Shown one piece after another: positions 30,701-41,747 of a stretch of DNA of 64,000 nt. Positions within the stretch are counted from its first letter, which is position 1; each line of letters starts with the position of its first letter. This DNA comes from Larimichthys crocea. Its lineage: Eukaryota; Chordata; Actinopteri; Sciaenidae. The position numbers and the translations under genes are program-made. The notes under the pieces are model-generated. The model searched no databases, was not told where the DNA came from, and was given only the letters and a program-made list of their open reading frames with translations. Location: positions 3,472,669 through 3,536,668 of the forward strand of contig NC_040020.1 in the NCBI RefSeq assembly GCF_000972845.2, given 5' to 3'.

Positions 30701-33679
30701 CAAGTGAGCACGCAAGAATCAGTCCCAGGAGCTCTTGTGATGTCATGGTTGCTGGTACCTCTTTGCCTGCCTCTGGAGATGGTTGCCTCACAACAGGGAC
30801 AACTCCATAGCTTGTCTCCATCTCCCCTCTACGTCTTGCAGAGACACCTGAGATACCAATGTCTTGTTTGGAACAAACCGCTGCACGTTGTAAGCAGTGT
30901 TACTTAGAGTTCAAAGCCTCTCCCTATGGGTATTCAGAAACAAGGACGGAGAGATGCCGCTTGTGCGCTTCTCTGTACTTTGCAATAACAAGTTCCTTTC
31001 TCTAGAAAAAAAAAAGTACATTCTTCACAGACTTGTCTTTTCCACTGGGATTACAAGCATTCCCAGGAACTTGTTGTTCATTCTTCTGTTGATATCACCA
31101 CTATGAATATGCTTGCCTCATATTTACACACTTTCCAGCTCCGTGTGAGCAGCTTTTGCTTACAGCCTTAACGCAGTCCTATATATTAAACACACATTTC
31201 TCCTCTAGAAATTATACCTGTTTATTTTCTTGATTGACAAAACAAAATCACAGTTTTACAGTGTAGAGTTTGTTCTGTAATTAACTAACAGATGGGTCAG
31301 ATAAGATATGTCTCCATGTATTGGTTAAATACATACATTTAAAAAACAAAAGAGTCTCTTGGTCACTGAAAACAGCTTTTATTGGATCTTCTATCCAAGA
31401 AATAAATAAAAAGGTTGACAGTGTGTTCAGTGGATTATCCAGATGACTGATCCAGATACTGTGTTGCCTTTTTACTGTAATTTTTCAGTGTTTTAAGCAC
31501 CATGCACCCTCATTTTATCGTGACAGAGGCAGAAATCTAAGAGATTACATAACTTCAGAACCTGGACAAGATAAAACTCTTTAAAATGTCTCATGACTCA
31601 AAGGTCAGGCATGACAAAACTGTCCCTTCGTGTCACTGTTAGGTACAACGGGCTATGTTTACTCCACATTCCTGAAGCAGTACAACCCTCTGAGGGACTC
31701 GCAGCGGGCAGCCCAGATGGTCAAAGAGCAGCAACACCAGCAGCCGCCTGTCATGGTGGATGAGGACTTTGACGACCTCAGTCTGTTTGTGTCAGGCAGT
31801 GGCAGCAGCAGCCTGCGCAGCTTCAACCTCAACACCACCGACAGTAGCTCAAGCCTCTCTGGACTACAGGTGGAGACAGAGAGCCCTGAAGAGGTGGAGA
31901 TGTCAGTGGATGCTGAGAACGAGCAGGTGTGTGTCTTTTTAGAACTGTTCTTGATCCATATGGACCTCATGTTACGATACTACAACACTTGGGACCGAAG
32001 AGAAAGGCTATGAAAAAGAACCTATGTTGAGCTCAGTTTGGTTTCCAGCGTAAGAACAGTCAAGGTCAAGAAGATTAATGTTCCTTGAAAGGTTTTGCAA
32101 AATAAGCAGCTGCAGAAATACTACATGCCAGCATGCACATATGCATAGATAAACACCTTGAGGCAAACGGGAAATGGACCAAGGATTATCAGAAATTTGG
32201 CAAAATAAATACCAAAGTGGAAACACAACAAACCACACACACACACCACATAAACCTCATAATTACAATAAAATATCAGCTCAGCAAGCTATGTAACTTT
32301 AACTGGGTTTTCTCGTCACATAAGAGTCTTCACCTGTGAAATATGAGGGTTGTTATCATACACGGCCAGTAAAACCGAGGTGTGAAGTTATATAGACTGG
32401 ATGAGGAGGAGTTCTGGCAGTGCCATGGCAGCTTCACAGTGTCTCTGTCTAGTTTGCATTGAAATTAAATGGGGTGAATAACATTACATGATGTCACTCT
32501 GGCTTCAACACTCCTCGTGGCCGTGTCTTCATGTCCAATATGCCACTTTCCTTCATCATAACATGACAGTTATTTGTCTTTAAATATAAAATGTTGATGA
32601 GGGTCAGGAGACTGTAAGCAATGAAAATTAAGACTGGTGGTGACATCCTGTGCGTTTGGAAAACTGATGAACAGTGCCACCTTCTGGATTTACAGAACGG
32701 CACGCGTCAATATTATTTCATGTTATTTTATTTTATAGAGGAAAAGTACTCAGATACGTAAATAAATACTGGTACCACACTAAAAGTAAAAGTGTTACCT
32801 AAATAAAAGTATTAAAATGTAATCAAGTATAAAATGTACTTAAAGATTTCAAAGTAAAAGTACTCAATGAAGAAAATGCCCCGTGACTGTTCATATCATA
32901 TGTTATCATTCAGTTATTACTACTCATGCTTTAATATAAATTCACCCATATAAATTTCACTATAAAATCCTACAACTTACCGTTGTAGTTTGTTGAGGTG
33001 GAGCTGATTTAACTATATTTCCAACTGTATATCCAACAAATCGTACAAAAAAACCCTAGTACCTTAAAATCATTATAAAATAAATAAGTTAATAATTCAA
33101 ATTAAAAAGGCAGAGTCTGAAAACCATGAAAAATAAACATTTATCAAAACAGATTTCAGTTGATTTTCTGTCAGTCAAATCATTTCAGCTGTACTTGTGT
33201 ATACTGTTGGGTACTTTAATTCTATATATTTTATAACATTTTTTAAAAAAAAACAAAAAACGTCAGATTACAAAGTGCAATATTTCGGAGTTGAAGTTGG
33301 AGGCGGCCTGAAAAGAAGTTGGGTATGATTAAATTTGTACTGAGTCTACTTGTGTAAATGTACTTAGTTACATTTCATTGTGAGCTGCTCTAAAGTAACT
33401 TTGTTCAATTTACTAAAACAAACAAAAGACACCTGTGAACTACGTCAGGAGAATTTGCTTCACCCCTGATTTCACCTAATTTGTGTCTCTTTTCAGTTTT
33501 ATGCCGTGTACGCATTTCAAGCCCGCTGTGACCAGGAGCTGACCTTAGAGGAGTACCAGCACGTCCGCATCCTCCAGTTCTCTGACCTGGGAGGCAATAA
33601 GGACTGGTGGTTAGCCGAGTCGAACGGACAGAAGGGTTACGTCCCTGCCAACTATCTCGGCAGGATGTCTTACGCGTAA
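21763..33679 (+). CDS. arhgef38: Rho guanine nucleotide exchange factor 38 (complete coding region, 14 exons)
   Basis: Dbl-family exchange factor for Rho-type GTPases, related to the Tuba (DNMBP) group. Coding exons: 21763-21979, 26108-26292, 26594-26711, 26822-26969, 27086-27103, 27276-27475, 27632-27765, 28005-28109, 28203-28322, 29140-29517, 29608-29745, 30252-30453, 31643-31926 and 33497-33679. They join in phase to 809 residues (human about 777). The N-terminus carries LERRKTDT and RRSQSDKTEY. The DH domain runs from about 102 to 290 (ELVQTEKDYLTDLELC; KPNLLDMGSLIIKPVQRIMKYPLL). A BAR-like region covers about 310-590, with LIQKRYDKLLDY, and is broken by a Ser-rich insert longer than in human. 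The two SH3 domains are at about 612-670 and 750-809; the last ends GYVPANYLGRMSYA. No PH domain is seen, as in the family. The start at 21763 has a good context (CACCATGG). Exon 5 is only 18 nt and intron 12 uses a GC donor. Confidence 0.95.
21980..26107 (+). other. arhgef38: arhgef38 intron 1
   Basis: GT-AG intron of about 4.1 kb with no supported exon. It contains CT-rich and GT-rich simple tracts (25030-25070, 25300-25345). A perfect 12-bp inverted repeat with a 5-nt loop lies at 25562-25590. The open frame at 25117-25467 is pyrimidine-rich low complexity and is not taken as a gene. Confidence 0.8.
25562..25590. repeat. Perfect 12-bp inverted repeat (hairpin)
   Basis: The left arm TTAGATCACCGT (25562-25573) is exactly complementary to the right arm at 25579-25590, separated by the loop GAAAT. 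No mobile element is recognisable around it. Confidence 0.85.
27086..27103 (+). other. arhgef38: 18-nt microexon of arhgef38 (exon 5)
   Basis: Flanked by TTAATTACAG and GTAAGTA. It restores phase between exon 4 (two leftover bases) and exon 6, giving the conserved KKIYDQEGKPNLLDMGS peptide in the DH domain. Without it the DH domain would lose six residues but stay in frame. Confidence 0.9.
27798..27879. repeat. Exact 41-bp tandem duplication in an arhgef38 intron
   Basis: Two identical copies, 27798-27838 and 27839-27879, of a unit starting TCACCATAATTAATAAG. It lies in the intron after exon 7 and does not touch splice sites. Confidence 0.9.
30454..30490 (+). other. arhgef38: GC splice donor of arhgef38 intron 12 followed by a GT microsatellite
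   Basis: Exon 12 ends GGAG at 30453 and the intron begins GCAAGT. The phase-1 join to the exon at 31643 needs this position, and it yields the SH3 peptide WLVHTGGTTGYVYSTF, the same length as in human. GCAAGT is the usual consensus of GC-AG introns. A (GT)n run starts right after, at 30458. Confidence 0.8.
31927..33496 (+). other. arhgef38 last intron with an AT-rich repeat-like segment
   Basis: No exon is supported. From about 32738 to 33405 the sequence has repeated AAAGTACTC, AAGTAAAAGT and TACTTAGTTACATT blocks. These resemble a common fish interspersed element, but I could not define termini or assign a class. Confidence 0.4.
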
Positions 33680-34517
33680 ATATTTATTAAGAAACCGAAC
33701 CATGAAGAACACGACACCCAGCAAAACTCAACCTGTGACATTTTTATACAAATCCACTTACTCTTTGATACAGATTAAAAATAGTCCTGACAGTGACACG
33801 TTCTGTTTGTGAAAAATCAAAATTGCAATAGGTATCATTGGATGTTATCAAGACATCTCACACCAAAAGTGTTCAGTCTACTTTGCCTTCAGATCATAAC
33901 AGAAAAACTCACCAAAGGGAACAACAATTTGTGAATAGAAATAATCGTAGGAAAATACAGGGCACTGTATTGAGCACTTTTTTTGTACTTCAGTGTTGTA
34001 GAGTTTATATTGATAATGAAGTGATCTATTCATGAAGATAATTTTATATGTGAAGTGATTTACAGATGAAGTCCATATTATATGTGAAATGATTTAATAC
34101 ATGAAGTATATGTCTTGTGACCGTGAAATGAAGAAATCTATGTCAACGTTTATATTTTAACAATCATGTCATGAATAAACATGATCCATTCTCTATTGGT
34201 CCTGTGGGATACGATGATTTACACTTAATGACACCAAATGCTACAGAGTCATTGCTACTGCCAGTTTATAAGAAGAGATTTAATGACGTTTGTTGATAAA
34301 AAGTCACTTTTTTTTCTCTCCAACGGATAGACTTGTTAGGACAGAACGAGGCACACAGAGTCCAGCAGCATTTACACAAAGTAAGATTCAAGTATTCGAC
34401 TGGATGTGTTACTCATGTACAGATGCTCTTGTAATACAAACGTAACGCTCTGGCACTAACTAAGCGTTTATTTTATACTCCCTCACACCGCCCACGTTTT
34501 TTTGTGCGTCTCTCTAC
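33680..34517. other. Convergent arhgef38/ints12 3' ends
   Basis: This 838-bp gap holds both 3' UTRs. A plus-strand AATAAA at 34174-34179 suits arhgef38 (UTR about 0.5 kb). A minus-strand AATAAA (TTTATT at 34467-34472) suits ints12, which would give it a very short UTR of about 50-70 nt. No additional gene is visible. Confidence 0.6.
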
Positions 34518-37500
34518 TCATTTCTTCAGTTTCTTCTGCGCTGCTTTCTTCTTCACCAGTTGTAACCTTTTCATGGCATTTAGCTGGGACTCTTGGGATG
34601 TTGGCGCTTTGTCCCCTGGTGCAGCCTTTGACCCATTCCCATTGTTCCCGTTGCCTCCGTTATTGCCTCCGTTCCCTCCTCCACTCGCCTGAGAGCTGCT
34701 CGGAGAGCCGCCCCCCGATGAGGAAGACCCTTTCCCTTGGCTTTCACCGCTTGATGAGCGGTTCAGTGGCTGCTTGCCCAGAGTCAGGGGTGGGGGTGCT
34801 TTCAGAGGGGGCTGGCTAGAGCCGTTTCCGTTGCCACTCCCTGGTATCTTTGCACTCCCAAGTCCCGACTTGGCTCCTGCTAGCCCCGACAGCCCAACGG
34901 GTTTCTGGCCAGAGGGAGGTGTCAAGGTTTTGTGACTCCCACTTTGGCCCGAGGAACCCAGTTTGGAGCTGGCAGGAAGAGATGGGTTCGTTTTGGCGCC
35001 AAAAGCAGCCCAGCCTGTGAGACCGCTGCCTGAGGAGGAGGAGCTGCTGCTGGTGGGATTGGCTGATGTCGCGGACGCCTGAAATGATCATTCAGAGAGT
35101 TACAAGAGTTATCACACTGCGACACAAACTGAAATACAGTGATAATACATTTTTAAAAAAGGTTTCAAAGAAGAAACCAATATCTCTGGAGTCAGAAACC
35201 GAAAAATTAATTTCAGTGTCCACTGAAGCAGTTCAGTTGATAAAGTCTATGGTTTAGATGGATAAGGTGAGGTTTTCTTATTAACTCAAGTGCATTTATG
35301 AATACAACTTCAGATACAAATCATAATCTGCTCAACATTCACTAAATTTCCAGATTTAATTGATGTAATAATTTAGCTTTGGCATACACATCTCTTCTTC
35401 ATATACAGTGGTCCCTCGTTTATTGCGGGGGATACGTTCTAAAAATAACCCACAATAAACGAAATCCGCGAAGTAAGTTTTACAATTATTATACATGTTT
35501 TAAGGCCGTAAAACCCCTAACCACACACTTTTATACACCTTTTTACACGCATTCTGTACAGTACTCCCTTAGCCAATTTAGGACGGAGAACACAATGCAC
35601 GTTCATACTGTACAGTACGCTGTAAAAAAAAGCATGCAAAATTACACTAAAAAAAATCTGCGAAACAGCGAGTCCCCGAAAAGTGAACCGCGTTATAGCG
35701 AGGGACGACTGTACTGCCAAAAATGATGTTTCACCATAAAAAAAGAAGATGTTCTCCCTTTTAAATCCAAAAAGTGTCCGCATCATGGGTAAACCCACAC
35801 ATTATTTCGTGGACCGCTACCTTGAGTTTGGCAGTACAGTCATCACCATCTCATATATCAATCTTGATTCATATTATGCTCAGCACCGCCTCGTTTTACA
35901 GTTCAATCCTGAGTGAGGCCGGTTTGTTGCACTGAAAGCACTCACTGAGAATGAGTCACAAGCACCTTAATCATTCTCCTTCCTTAATCACTCTGCTTTA
36001 TCATTCATTTTACTTTTATCTAACATAATTCAAATGAACATGGTGCTGCCTGTAAGAAGATTTGAAACTAGTGACTGAGGCCATAAAATCATAAAGGCAA
36101 CTGTAGGAAACTACAGAGGACATAAATCAATTGAAAAGTACGGTCATTTCCCCATAAGCAAATAGTGCTGCCCCCTGCTGACTTTAAGTGAAGTTAGCCG
36201 GACACACAGTATGTAAATACACTGTTAAACAAAAAAGAAGCAGGACTTATATTTGTGTATTAATCTACAGAATATAGTCCCTGAGAAATGCACTATTTAG
36301 GCAAACAAATAAAAAGGCAGGGAAGCTGGAAAGTATTCATACTAATGCATTGCTGGTTTTGGTCTTTCCACGGGATTTGTTTACAATAACAAAATAATAG
36401 AGTCGAATAAGTTACACTGAGTCGAAGAGCAAATACTTTTCTCCAGACGTGTCAATCAGCAGAGTTACCTGTAAGCTCGACAACTCACACACACTGCTGC
36501 TCTGACTTGAATTAACATAATCGAATCACTGACTACAAGGTAACGTGTTTGCCGTCAAAAACAGAACTTTAGGGTGAACTCCAAGAAGTGAAAGTACGCT
36601 GAAAGTTTTAAAAAACACATTCCCTCTGGAGAAATGCACTGCAACAATATCCAAGCAGCAGAGGTTGGTGGTCTGATTACAAAATAAAACATGCTGCTCA
36701 TTTGCCTCGCAGGGATTTGTTTCACACGCTGACAGCTCTTGATCTCCTCTCATTTGCTACCAGTAATAACTTAGGGACACGGAATCTGAATTTTGTGCGA
36801 CTTGGTTACGTTTCAGCTATTCTGGAACCCGATACGAGTAATAACACGTACCTTCACTTCTGCTCTTTTGAAGGCTTGGAAGGTGCTGGCTGTGTCAGGC
36901 TTGGCTTTAAGCTCTGCCTTTTTAACCAGTGTGTCCTTTACGACAGGCGCTGATGATGCAGATACAGGGGATGGTTTCTGTGGAGGTTTCTGGGCCTGGT
37001 GGACAGACAAATGTGGTTATTTTTTTATCCAGAAACAATAACAATACAGAATTACTTATCATGATGATGCACTAAAAAAATATATACAGTGATATCATTT
37101 ATTTTCCTCACCATACGTTTCATTTGCCTGGTGCAGCGGGCACAATACCACACAAGCCGAGGATCGTTTACTTCTTTGTCTGTCACTTGGGGCTTGTGAC
37201 AGTCCTGGTGGTACAGATTATGGCACTCCTGACACTCAACCAGCTGGTTTCCCATGGACACTGTCATTTGTCTTAGGGAATAAAAAAAAAAAAACACAGT
37301 TAACGCGTGAACATGAAGTGCGTGCTGGATTGGTATCCAGGTTTGATAATGACATACCTGCAGACGACACAAGCCAGGCCCATCTCCATGGCGAAATCAT
37401 CAGCATTGGTCTCATCGTAGTCGTTTAGGTTTGGCAGGAGGTCTTTGCTCGTCTGAACGGTAATGGGAGATGAACGGTTCTCCTGTTTCTCCAAACGGGG

Positions 37501-38377
37501 CTTTTTCGGAGGGTCCACATCACTCAAGTCGACTCTGACCTGAAGAGATGTTTGAACAAAGCACGTTGACATCAGTGCCGTAAGAAAACAACATTGGAAA
37601 ACCGAAGCCACCTTATTCATCATCCCTACATGGGGAGTTGTGCAGGTTTTTTCTTGCACATCATGGAAAACTCCTGAACACTAATTTCCTTATTATGTAA
37701 TCCACTGTAACCCGAGTGTGCTTTGTCGTTCTGGTCTGAGAATGCAGCACTACAATAAAATGTGGTAGGTTGACTTCACATTCATGCTGTGCTACTTTAC
37801 AATGGAACATGTTCACAGGCTGTTAAACAGGACTGGAACATAGTCGAGGTAGCGTCAAAGACATATTTTCATGTGGTTTTGAATTTTCTATTTTCTGCTT
37901 TAATATCCGTCTGTAACTATATTCAAAAGAATTAAAAAGATCCAAAATTGACCTGTACCTTCTCAGCAGATCTCTTCTCTGCCTCTTTCTTGCTCTTTTC
38001 AGAACTGGATTTGCTACTGCCGCTGCTGCTGCTGGAGGATGAGGAACTTGAGGAGGACTTAGAGTCCTGTTTGCTTAAGCTCAGTTTTGACACAGATCCC
38101 TTGGACACCTCGATATCCTGAGGACACACAATGACAATACAGAAGAAATGACATAGCAAATAAAAATTGACAATAAGGAGGTACAGCATGAATAAGCAGA
38201 AATACGTGATGAAGTCCTTACCTTTTGTAACGAACGGTAAGATGAGTCGCTTCCTCTTGAAAGGGACTCGTCTAGTAAAGCTTTGAGTTTCTCAGCTGAG
38301 TCTTTACTCTTGGAGTGCAGGTAACTCAACCCCTTCAGGAAGATGGGATCCAGCTCCAGACTGACAGGTCCAGCCAT
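34518..38377 (-). CDS. ints12: Integrator complex subunit 12 (complete coding region, 6 exons)
   Basis: Nuclear subunit of the Integrator complex, which processes snRNA 3' ends and attenuates paused RNA polymerase II. Minus-strand coding exons in order: 38377-38222, 38117-37959, 37539-37358, 37271-37112, 36995-36852 and 35078-34518. They join in phase to 453 residues (human 462). The conserved N-terminus [20 protein letters not shown] is followed by a Ser-rich stretch and then [11 protein letters not shown]4HC3 PHD finger has ligands Cys162, Cys165, Cys179, Cys182, His187, Cys190, Cys209 and Cys212. A long Ser/Gly/Pro-rich tail follows, with [11 protein letters not shown] and PPPLTLGK. It ends in the conserved basic [18 protein letters not shown]. 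The coding exon begins eight bases before the ATG at an acceptor (38385), so the rest of the 5' UTR lies in an upstream exon. Confidence 0.96.
35406..35711. mobile_element. Pogo/Tigger-like MITE (Tc1-mariner superfamily)
   Basis: A 306-bp element bounded by imperfect terminal inverted repeats. The left end starts CAGTGGTCCCTCGTTTATTG. The right end, read in reverse, starts CAGTCGTCCCTCGC. It is flanked by TA on both sides (35404-35405, 35712-35713), the target duplication of this superfamily. It has no transposase frame, so it is non-autonomous. It sits in the intron between ints12 exons 5 and 6. Confidence 0.9.
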
Positions 38378-38600
38378 GGCTTAAACTGTGAATCACGACA
38401 TAAAATCAGCTTTTAGTTACAACTTTATCAAACACCACTGCTACAGTCGAGTGAAAAAAACTAAACAAAAAGCTGTAGCTGCCGTCGCAGTATTAAGTTG
38501 GACTGACATTAGATTTGGCAGACAGCTTCAGGATTAAATACCAACAGAGCACAGAGAAACACTTCATTGATTCCAAGAACAAAATGTCTTTTCAAGAATC

Positions 38601-38872
38601 TATCACCGTCATGGTGGGGCTGGAACTTATCCCAGCTGACTTTGGGTGAGAGGCAAGTCGCCAGCTCATCAGAGGGCACGTAGAGACAAACCCACCCTTC
38701 ACATTCAGTCCTCTGGGCAATTTAAAGTCACCAATTAACCTATTAAGAGCATGTCTTTGGACTGTGGGTGGAAGCCAGATGAAGACACAGGATCAACATG
38801 CAAACTCCACAAGGAAAGGTCCCAGCCGAGGTTTGAACCTTCTTGTTGCACACTGTACCAACGTGCCTCCTT
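38601..38872 (-). repeat. tRNA-derived SINE, minus orientation
   Basis: Read in reverse, it has a tRNA-like head with B box GGTTCAAACC. It continues with CTTTCCTTGTGGAGTTTGCAT and the body typical of a very abundant fish SINE (on the plus strand: GTCTTTGGACTGTGGG, GTCACCAATTAACCTA). A truncated related piece lies at about 19995-20060. Confidence 0.75.
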
Positions 38873-38875
38873 TCA

Positions 38876-39040
38876 TTTCATATCCAGCTATATTAGATTT
38901 GACTGTTCACATTAAATTTAAAACAAATCTTCTCTTCAAATTAAATATTTAGGGACTGTTTTTCTTTCAGTGCAGCCTACTCCCACACAGTTTTACGTAA
39001 TAACTGTTTTATATTTGTGACATTTGCGACATTAACATAA
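38876..39040 (+). repeat. Left copy of a diverged ~165-bp direct repeat
   Basis: Starts CATTTCATATCCAGCTATAT and includes TGCAGCCTACTCCCACACAG. A second copy lies at about 39565-39760 with small indels. The pair brackets an L2-like reverse transcriptase fragment. In the right copy a short open stretch reads QIKYLGTDLNI, loosely like L1-type LINE ORF2, so the repeat itself may be a LINE piece. Confidence 0.6.
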
Positions 39041-39054
39041 TCATTACTTGTATC

Positions 39055-39425
39055 AGACAAAGGACTCTGTACTTGTCCTGTTAGATCTTAGTGCCTCATT
39101 TGACACCATTGACCATCAAATTGGCATCAAAGGAACCCGCCCTAAGCTGGTTTAAGTCGTATTTCTTAGATTGATCTCAGTTTGTTCACGTCAATGATGA
39201 ATCCTCCATGGATACCAAAGTTTGTCACGGAGTCCCACAAGGTTCTGTACTAGGACCACTTCTAGCTTCCTTTAGGGAACAGTATTAGGAATCACTCTAT
39301 CAATTTTCATTGTTATGCTGACGACACTCAATTATATTTATCGATCAAGCCTGATGAAACCAATCAGTTAACTAAACTCCAAGCATGCCTTACAGATATA
39401 AAAAGTCCACTACACATATTACTAC
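39055..39425 (+). mobile_element. L2-clade LINE reverse transcriptase fragment, degenerate
   Basis: Pieces of the RT domain can be read across frameshifts: VLLDLSASFDTIDH, GVPQGSVLGPLL and CYADDTQLYLSIKPDETNQL, the last carrying the catalytic YADD box. These match the L2/Maui type of fish LINE. Frames shift and stops interrupt it, so it is a dead 5'-truncated copy in the ints12 leader intron. Confidence 0.85.
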
Positions 39426-39564
39426 TGTCATTACTGCTACCATATCTCCATTACAGTTTATAGTTAGTTGATGATTTGCTGCCGCTGTGCACCTGTGTGT
39501 CTCTCTCTCTCTCTATCACAGGTGTACTTTGTGACTTTGGGACTATACAAACACAATCTGATTT

Positions 39565-39760
39565 GCTTTCATATCCAGCTATATCAGATTTGGCTCTTTG
39601 CATTAAATTTAAAATAAATCAAATTAAATATTTAGGGACGGACTTAAATATTCATTGGTAAAAGCCTCTTCTGTTTTTCCTTCAGTGCAGCCTACTCCCA
39701 CACAGTTTTACATAATAACTGCTTTTAAAAAAATATATATTTGTGACATTTGCATTTATG
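39565..39760 (+). repeat. Right copy of the ~165-bp direct repeat
   Basis: Matches 38876-39040 over most of its length, including CATATCCAGCTATATCAGAT and TGCAGCCTACTCCCACACAG. The right copy carries a short extra piece (TTAAATATTCATTGGTAAAA). Confidence 0.6.
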
Positions 39761-39769
39761 AGCATTATA

Positions 39770-39985
39770 AGAATCAGAAATACTTTATTAATCCCCACAG
39801 GGAAATTGGGTTTGTTACAGCAGCTCCTAAGCGAGATAGTAAGTGACAGCAAGAAAACAAAACTTTCTATTTTAACACTATACACACATGTATAAATAAC
39901 AGTTAAATTAAAAGAAAACAGTAACAGTGAACTATGCAATGTGTAAATCCAAAACCTCATAAAGAATTTAGTCTTTGAGAGACTC
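39770..39985 (-). repeat. L2/CR1-like LINE 3' tail, minus orientation
   Basis: Same family as 18166-18485: AGAATCAGAAATACTTTATT, then GGGTTTGTTACAGCAGCTCC, and later AACAGTGAACTATGCAATGT. The 3' end lies to the left. Confidence 0.7.
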
Positions 39986-40162
39986 TAGTTATTATTTAAA
40001 TGACAGTCAGAGGAGACAGATCGAGGCTTTATTTAAATCCATTTACAGCTTTACTGTATCATCACATTAACATGCCATTAAATTATTATTATCACACCAA
40101 GGGAATGCGGCATTATTTACCTCAGGTCAGGATTTAACACACACCTCTTGGGTTTAGTCCTG

Positions 40163-40197
40163 TCTGTCTGTCCGTGTTTAATAAAGAGAAATAAACC

Positions 40198-40228
<31 letters not shown>

Positions 40229-40321
40229 GTTTAATAAAGAGAAATAAACCTGTCTGTCTGTGTTTAATAAAGGGAAATAAACCTGTCTGTCTGTCTGTGT
40301 CTGTCTGTCTGTCTGTCTGTC
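40163..40321. repeat. TCTG microsatellite / composite minisatellite
   Basis: (TCTG)n runs alternate three times with the block GTTTAATAAAG(A/G)GAAATAAACC. The three blocks are near identical, so an interrupted tetranucleotide array was amplified as a larger unit. Confidence 0.85.
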
Positions 40322-40454
40322 CGGACCACAAACACAGAGCACTGAGGCACTGACACTAGCTAAAGTTTCCCTTCCCCTCCTTCCGCTCAGATTTCACGTA
40401 TAAAACTAAACTCACGGGTTATAATGTTCATAATGTTCAGCTGGTTCACGTTAC

Positions 40455-40620
40455 CTCGCTCTCTGCCCGTGGCACAAACAATAAAAAGTCGTTTCTTCAG
40501 TCTGAGTTTCTTTGTTTTCTTTGAGGAGCATCCAACGTCTCGACCAGCGGCAACAGCTCCCAACGGCTGACAACGGGCGCAACTGTTAAATGTGTCCGGC
40601 GCGGAACCTAGGAACCTTCT
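40455..40620 (-). promoter_or_regulatory. ints12: Probable ints12 non-coding first exon and ints12/gstcd promoter region
   Basis: On the minus strand GAGAGCGAG precedes GTAACG, a good donor at 40454/40455. It lies upstream of the acceptor at 38386-38387 that opens the coding exon. The surrounding stretch is locally richer in GC and CpG. Because gstcd is head-to-head with ints12, this is the likely bidirectional promoter. The transcription start is not visible. Confidence 0.5.
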
Positions 40621-40954
40621 TCTCCTTCTTCTTTGATGTTTGTTGGCAGTCTGTATCCTTCATGTTGCATTCACTGCCATCTGCTGGACTTTACTTCTTT
40701 ACTAATTCCTTTTTTAAAATTCTTTTAATTAAAACAATATATCTAATGTTGGATTTTCCAACATTGTTTCCATTATCATGATTATTTCCTTCCTCATTAA
40801 ACTTTTTCCTTCTGCTTTTGATCATTTTACTTTCATTTCCACCTCTTCTTTCTTTGCTGCCTCCTTTGCAGTTTGATCTGTTTTTTCATTCCCCTTTATC
40901 CCTAAATGAGCTGGTACCCACATGAACGCCACCTCCCTCCCCTGCTGTGATAAT

Positions 40955-41225
40955 CAGATTCAGATTTTATTTGTATAGCCCAAAGTCACAAAGTACATTT
41001 GCCTCGGAGGGCTTCACAATCTGTACAGGGAGTGACACCCTCTGTCCTTAGACCCTCGGTTCGAGTGAGGAAAAACTTAACAGGGAAATAAGGTGGAAGA
41101 AAAATCAGGAAGAGCCACAGAGGAGGGATCCCTCTCCCAGGACGGACAGACGTGCAATGGATGTCACGTGTACAGAACAAATCAACACAAACATATTGTA
41201 CAATTACAATGAATGATAAAATGAT
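40955..41225. repeat. Interspersed fish repeat, class uncertain
   Basis: Contains ATTTGTATAGCCCAAAGTCA, GAGGGCTTCACAATCTGTAC and CTCTCCCAGGACGGACAGAC. I recognise these as parts of a very abundant teleost interspersed element. I cannot tell from sequence alone whether it is a SINE or a LINE-derived piece. Confidence 0.65.
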
Positions 41226-41639
41226 TACAGTAGCAGTACTGTTCTCAACAGTATTTCATATAATATTTCCTGGTGTGTTTTTGCTGCTCTGTTTTTAATG
41301 CTCAAGAGTGATGAGATTAAATCAGATTATCTTCCTATCCACCCTGTCCTCCACCCTTTGTATTGCCAATAATATTGCACATAGCTCCACCACATATATA
41401 CTTAAATGACCTGATGTTCTTTTTAATACTTTGTTATTATGACTGTGAACCAGCACTGCTGCACCTGTTGCTCCTGTTTTTGGTTCTTTTGATCCGTCTG
41501 TATATAAGTAAACATATACCCCATACTTTTCATCTATTACTGTACCAGGTCACCTAGAAACCTGGTGTGGAAACCATTTTAATATTTAGAAATACTGCAT
41601 TTACATTGCATGTTTAACACTTAATCCTTCTGTTTTAAT

Positions 41640-41712
41640 TTATTATTATTATTATTTGGATTATGTTATTATTATTATTACTATTATTATTATTTTTATT
41701 ATTATTATTTAT

Positions 41713-41745
<33 letters not shown>
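41640..41745. repeat. TTA/ATT trinucleotide microsatellite
   Basis: About 100 bp of imperfect (TTA)n with a few interruptions, in the interval upstream of gstcd. Confidence 0.9.

Positions 41746-41747
<2 letters not shown>

Larger units (their letters stand above)
38386..40454 (-). other. ints12: ints12 5' UTR intron, dense in repeats
   Basis: Lies between the acceptor just upstream of the ints12 ATG and a probable donor at 40454 (GTAACG on the minus strand). Almost all of it is repeats: a SINE, LINE fragments, a 165-bp direct repeat and a TCTG-rich minisatellite, listed separately. Confidence 0.6.

Noticed and set aside
40134..40331. Repeat blocks that superficially resemble a repeat-spacer array (CRISPR)
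   Set aside because: The genome is eukaryotic. The repeats are TCTG microsatellite with duplicated AATAAA blocks, not repeats with unique spacers.
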